DNA from: Kiritimatiellia bacterium
GTDB taxonomy: Bacteria > Verrucomicrobiota > Kiritimatiellia > UBA8416 > JAIOPI01
DNA length: 8,883 bases
Assembly: GCA_028822745.1 (NCBI GenBank)
Contig: JAPKCZ010000059.1
Coordinates: forward strand, 1-8,883
Reading direction: 5' to 3'
The position numbers and the translations under genes were made by a program. Below the pieces are notes generated by a model. It worked only from the letters and a program-made list of their open reading frames with translations. It searched no databases and had not been told where the DNA came from. Positions 7,164-8,883 of the stretch are shown piece after piece. Positions within the stretch are counted from its first letter, which is position 1. The number at the start of each line of letters is the position of its first letter.

Positions 7164-8129
7164 ATGAAGTACCTCATTACAGGCGCCGCCGGTTTCATCG
7201 GCATGAACGTTTCCAAAAAACTCATTGCCGATGGTCATGAAGTTGTCGGGATTGACAACTTTAACGATTACTACAGCGTTCAACTCAAGCGTGACCGGCA
7301 TGCCGAGCTTGAACCCCTGCCCGCGTACACCGGCATTGAACTCGACCTGCGCGACGTCGACGCACTCAAAGCACTGGTCGCCGAACACGCCTTTGACGGC
7401 GTCTGCAACTTGGCCGCACAGGCAGGCGTGCGCTACTCGATCGAACATCCGGAAGTCTACCAGAAATCCAACCTTGAAGGCTTTTTAACTGTACTCGAAG
7501 CGTGCCGGCACGCGGACCCGCAGCCGCGGCTCGTTTACGCATCCAGCTCAAGCGTTTACGGCGGTAACACCAAGCTGCCCTTCAGCGAATCCGACCCCGT
7601 CAACACCCCCATCAGCCTTTACGCCGCAACCAAGCGCGCGAACGAATTGATGGCCCATACCTACAGTCATCTTTACGGGCTACAGACCGTCGGCCTACGC
7701 TTCTTCACCGTCTATGGTCCATGGGGGCGTCCCGACATGGCCATGTGGCTATTCACGAAAGACATTCTCGCCGGCAAGCCGATTAATGTCTTCAACAATG
7801 GCGACATGCAGCGCGACTTCACGTTTGTCGACGACATCGTACAGGGTGTCGTTGCTTCGCTCACCGCTGACGGGCTGGCACCGTATGAGATCTTCAACCT
7901 CGGCAACAACAACACCGAACAACTGATGGACATGATCAGCACGCTGGGCGCCGCCCTTGGCGCAAAGCCTGAAATGACAATGCTGCCCATGCAACCCGGC
8001 GATGTCGCCGCGACCTATGCGGATATCAGCCTAGCCGTCGAAAAACTCAATTTTTCGCCAACGACACCGATTTCCGTAGGAATTCCTAAATTTGTGGAAT
8101 GGTACAAGGGCTACCACGGCATCGCTTAA
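7164..8129 (+). CDS. UDP-uronate 4-epimerase-class SDR (CapI / UDP-GlcA 4-epimerase type)
   Basis: This 321-residue extended SDR enzyme should invert C4 of a UDP-linked uronic acid through a 4-keto intermediate with bound NAD. Seen: NAD motif G7-AAGFIG13; acidic D31 in GIDNFNDYYSVQLKRDR, a signature of UDP-glucuronate 4-epimerases; NLAAQAGVRYSI (82-93); SSSSVYG (127-133); catalytic Y153-AATK157; and RFFTVYGPWGRPDMA (179-193), again characteristic of the class. A family member acting on UDP-GlcA would need a UDP-glucose dehydrogenase, but the gene before it is of the UDP-HexNAc type. The better parallel is the capL/capI pair of Staphylococcus aureus type 1 capsule, which supplies UDP-GalNAcA, so UDP-GlcNAcA to UDP-GalNAcA is my preferred reaction. 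GGAAAG at 7148-7153 is 10 nt before the ATG. The gap to the dehydrogenase is 38 nt and to the next gene 76 nt, the latter with a hairpin. Fold and class are firm; substrate is inferred. Confidence 0.92.
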   Translation: MKYLITGAAGFIGMNVSKKLIADGHEVVGIDNFNDYYSVQLKRDRHAELEPLPAYTGIELDLRDVDALKALVAEHAFDGVCNLAAQAGVRYSIEHPEVYQKSNLEGFLTVLEACRHADPQPRLVYASSSSVYGGNTKLPFSESDPVNTPISLYAATKRANELMAHTYSHLYGLQTVGLRFFTVYGPWGRPDMAMWLFTKDILAGKPINVFNNGDMQRDFTFVDDIVQGVVASLTADGLAPYEIFNLGNNNTEQLMDMISTLGAALGAKPEMTMLPMQPGDVAATYADISLAVEKLNFSPTTPISVGIPKFVEWYKGYHGIA

Positions 8130-8143
8130 CCCGTAAACCGTAA

Positions 8144-8162
8144 TGGTCGCCCGCTGCGACCA
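8144..8162 (+). other. Intercistronic hairpin, possible weak terminator or processing site
   Basis: TGGTCGC (8144-8150) and GCGACCA (8156-8162) form a perfect 7-bp stem closing a 5-nt loop, CCGCT, in the 76-nt gap between the epimerase and the 2-epimerase. A short TTTT follows only 10 nt later (8173-8176), so a standard intrinsic terminator is unlikely. It could reduce, but need not stop, transcription into the next gene, or protect the 3' end of the upstream message. Confidence 0.5.
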
Positions 8163-8205
8163 CCTGCGACTCTTTTGTCAGAACTCTGATCGAATTGGCG
8201 ACATC

Positions 8206-8883
8206 ATGCAAACACCGCTCAGAATCACATCCGTGGTAGGGGCCCGCCCCAACTTCATGAAGATCGCCCCCTTCGTGCACGCCATTGACGCGCACAACGC
8301 GTCGGAGCCTGCCCGCCGCATCGAACATCGACTCGTCCACACCGGGCAACACTACGACGCCAATATGTCAAAGGCCTTTTTCGACGCATTGAACATCCCG
8401 AAACCTGACGTCGACCTCGACATCGGTTCCGGCACGCACAGCGAACAGGTCGGCCGTACCATGATCGCGTTCGAAGCAGACCTGGACGCGTGGCGCCCCG
8501 ACTGGGTCATTGTCGTCGGTGACGTCAACGCCACCTCGGCCTGCGCCATTACCACCAGAAAAGCGTGGATCAAACTTGGACACATCGAGGCCGGCTTGCG
8601 CAGTTTTGACGAACGCATGCCCGAAGAGATTAATCGCCTGGTCACCGACCGGCTATCCAACCTGCTCTTCACACCGGACGCCATCGCGGATCAGAATTTG
8701 CGCAACGAAGGCGTGCCCGAAGCGCGGATCAAGCGTGTGGGCAACATCATGATCGATACGCTTGACGCCCAACGAACAAAGGCCGAAGCGCTCGTCCCTG
8801 TGGACATTGTGCACGACAACCTATTGCCCGGACAGGACACAACCTGCGAACGTGCGGACTGGCAAGACGGCGGATTCGGCGTC
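8206..8883 (+). CDS. wecB: UDP-N-acetylglucosamine 2-epimerase, 3'-truncated by window
   Basis: The frame is open from ATG 8206 to the window end (226 codons; whole enzymes are about 360-390). Non-hydrolysing UDP-GlcNAc 2-epimerases convert UDP-GlcNAc to UDP-ManNAc in the cytoplasm. Seen: the N-terminal VVGARPNFMKIAP (9-21); VHTGQHYD near 49-56; a GSGTHSEQ segment; VVGDVN with D106; HIEAGLRSFD with E128; and MPEEINR with E140. D106, E128 and E140 line up with catalytic D95, E117 and E131 of E. coli WecB; the catalytic histidine lies beyond the window. Residues 200-226 are a fairly long acidic stretch between VGNIMIDTL and the next expected motif (TLHRPSN), probably a lengthened loop. The start puts VVGARP at the usual distance from the N-terminus, but the ribosome site is weak. 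It may supply UDP-ManNAc to the same polysaccharide as the preceding genes. A WbpI-type epimerase on a diacetamido-uronic substrate cannot be excluded from this part. Confidence 0.88.
   Translation, partial: MQTPLRITSVVGARPNFMKIAPFVHAIDAHNASEPARRIEHRLVHTGQHYDANMSKAFFDALNIPKPDVDLDIGSGTHSEQVGRTMIAFEADLDAWRPDWVIVVGDVNATSACAITTRKAWIKLGHIEAGLRSFDERMPEEINRLVTDRLSNLLFTPDAIADQNLRNEGVPEARIKRVGNIMIDTLDAQRTKAEALVPVDIVHDNLLPGQDTTCERADWQDGGFGV

Noticed and set aside
8206..8883. A frameshift or premature end in the UDP-GlcNAc 2-epimerase, given its unusual acidic stretch near the window end
   Set aside because: The frame is open to the last base and family motifs stay in register to VGNIMIDTL; truncation is due only to the window edge.
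1..8883. CRISPR, defence, phage or transposon systems
   Set aside because: No regularly spaced repeats, integrase or transposase motifs or terminal repeats were seen on either strand; the genes present all fit carbohydrate metabolism or secreted sulfatase/cytochrome families.

Overview
The window reads as a piece of a chromosome from the Planctomycetota / Verrucomicrobiota / Kiritimatiellota / Lentisphaerota group. The main evidence is the left-end gene, a PSCyt1-DUF1549 cytochrome-like protein of a type largely confined to that group, next to a secreted S1 sulfatase, which these bacteria often carry in many copies. The genus cannot be told from the sequence. There are no tRNA or rRNA genes, insertion sequences, CRISPR arrays or clear signs of recent transfer.

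Layout. On the minus strand (1-2525) a sulfatase with a signal peptide (2525-1119) is followed after 119 bases by the secreted cytochrome-like protein (999-1), whose 3' part lies outside the window. A 361-base divergent gap (2526-2886) holds a spaced GT/CA-rich inverted repeat, a possible promoter and a strong 7-bp hairpin in the presumed leader of the next gene. On the plus strand (2887-8883) four genes run closely spaced in one direction: bifunctional L-fucokinase/GDP-L-fucose pyrophosphorylase (fkp), a WbpA/TviB-class UDP-HexNAc 6-dehydrogenase, a CapI/UDP-glucuronate-4-epimerase-class SDR enzyme, and a UDP-GlcNAc 2-epimerase (wecB-like) cut off by the window end. Both end genes are open to the window edge.

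How the genes fit together. The plus-strand genes make activated sugars for a surface polysaccharide: GDP-L-fucose from free fucose, a UDP-HexNAc-uronic acid and its probable 4-epimer, and UDP-ManNAc. No glycosyltransferase, polymerase or flippase is visible, so the polymer and its export are not defined here. The minus-strand genes look catabolic: desulfation of an external sulfated glycan in the periplasm. Placing a sulfatase back to back with a fucose SALVAGE enzyme suggests, but does not prove, that fucose released from sulfated fucans or host glycans is re-used in the cell's own envelope. Every protein belongs to a known family; the less ordinary features are this arrangement, the regulatory structures in the divergent gap, and a substitution in the sulfatase active-site motif.
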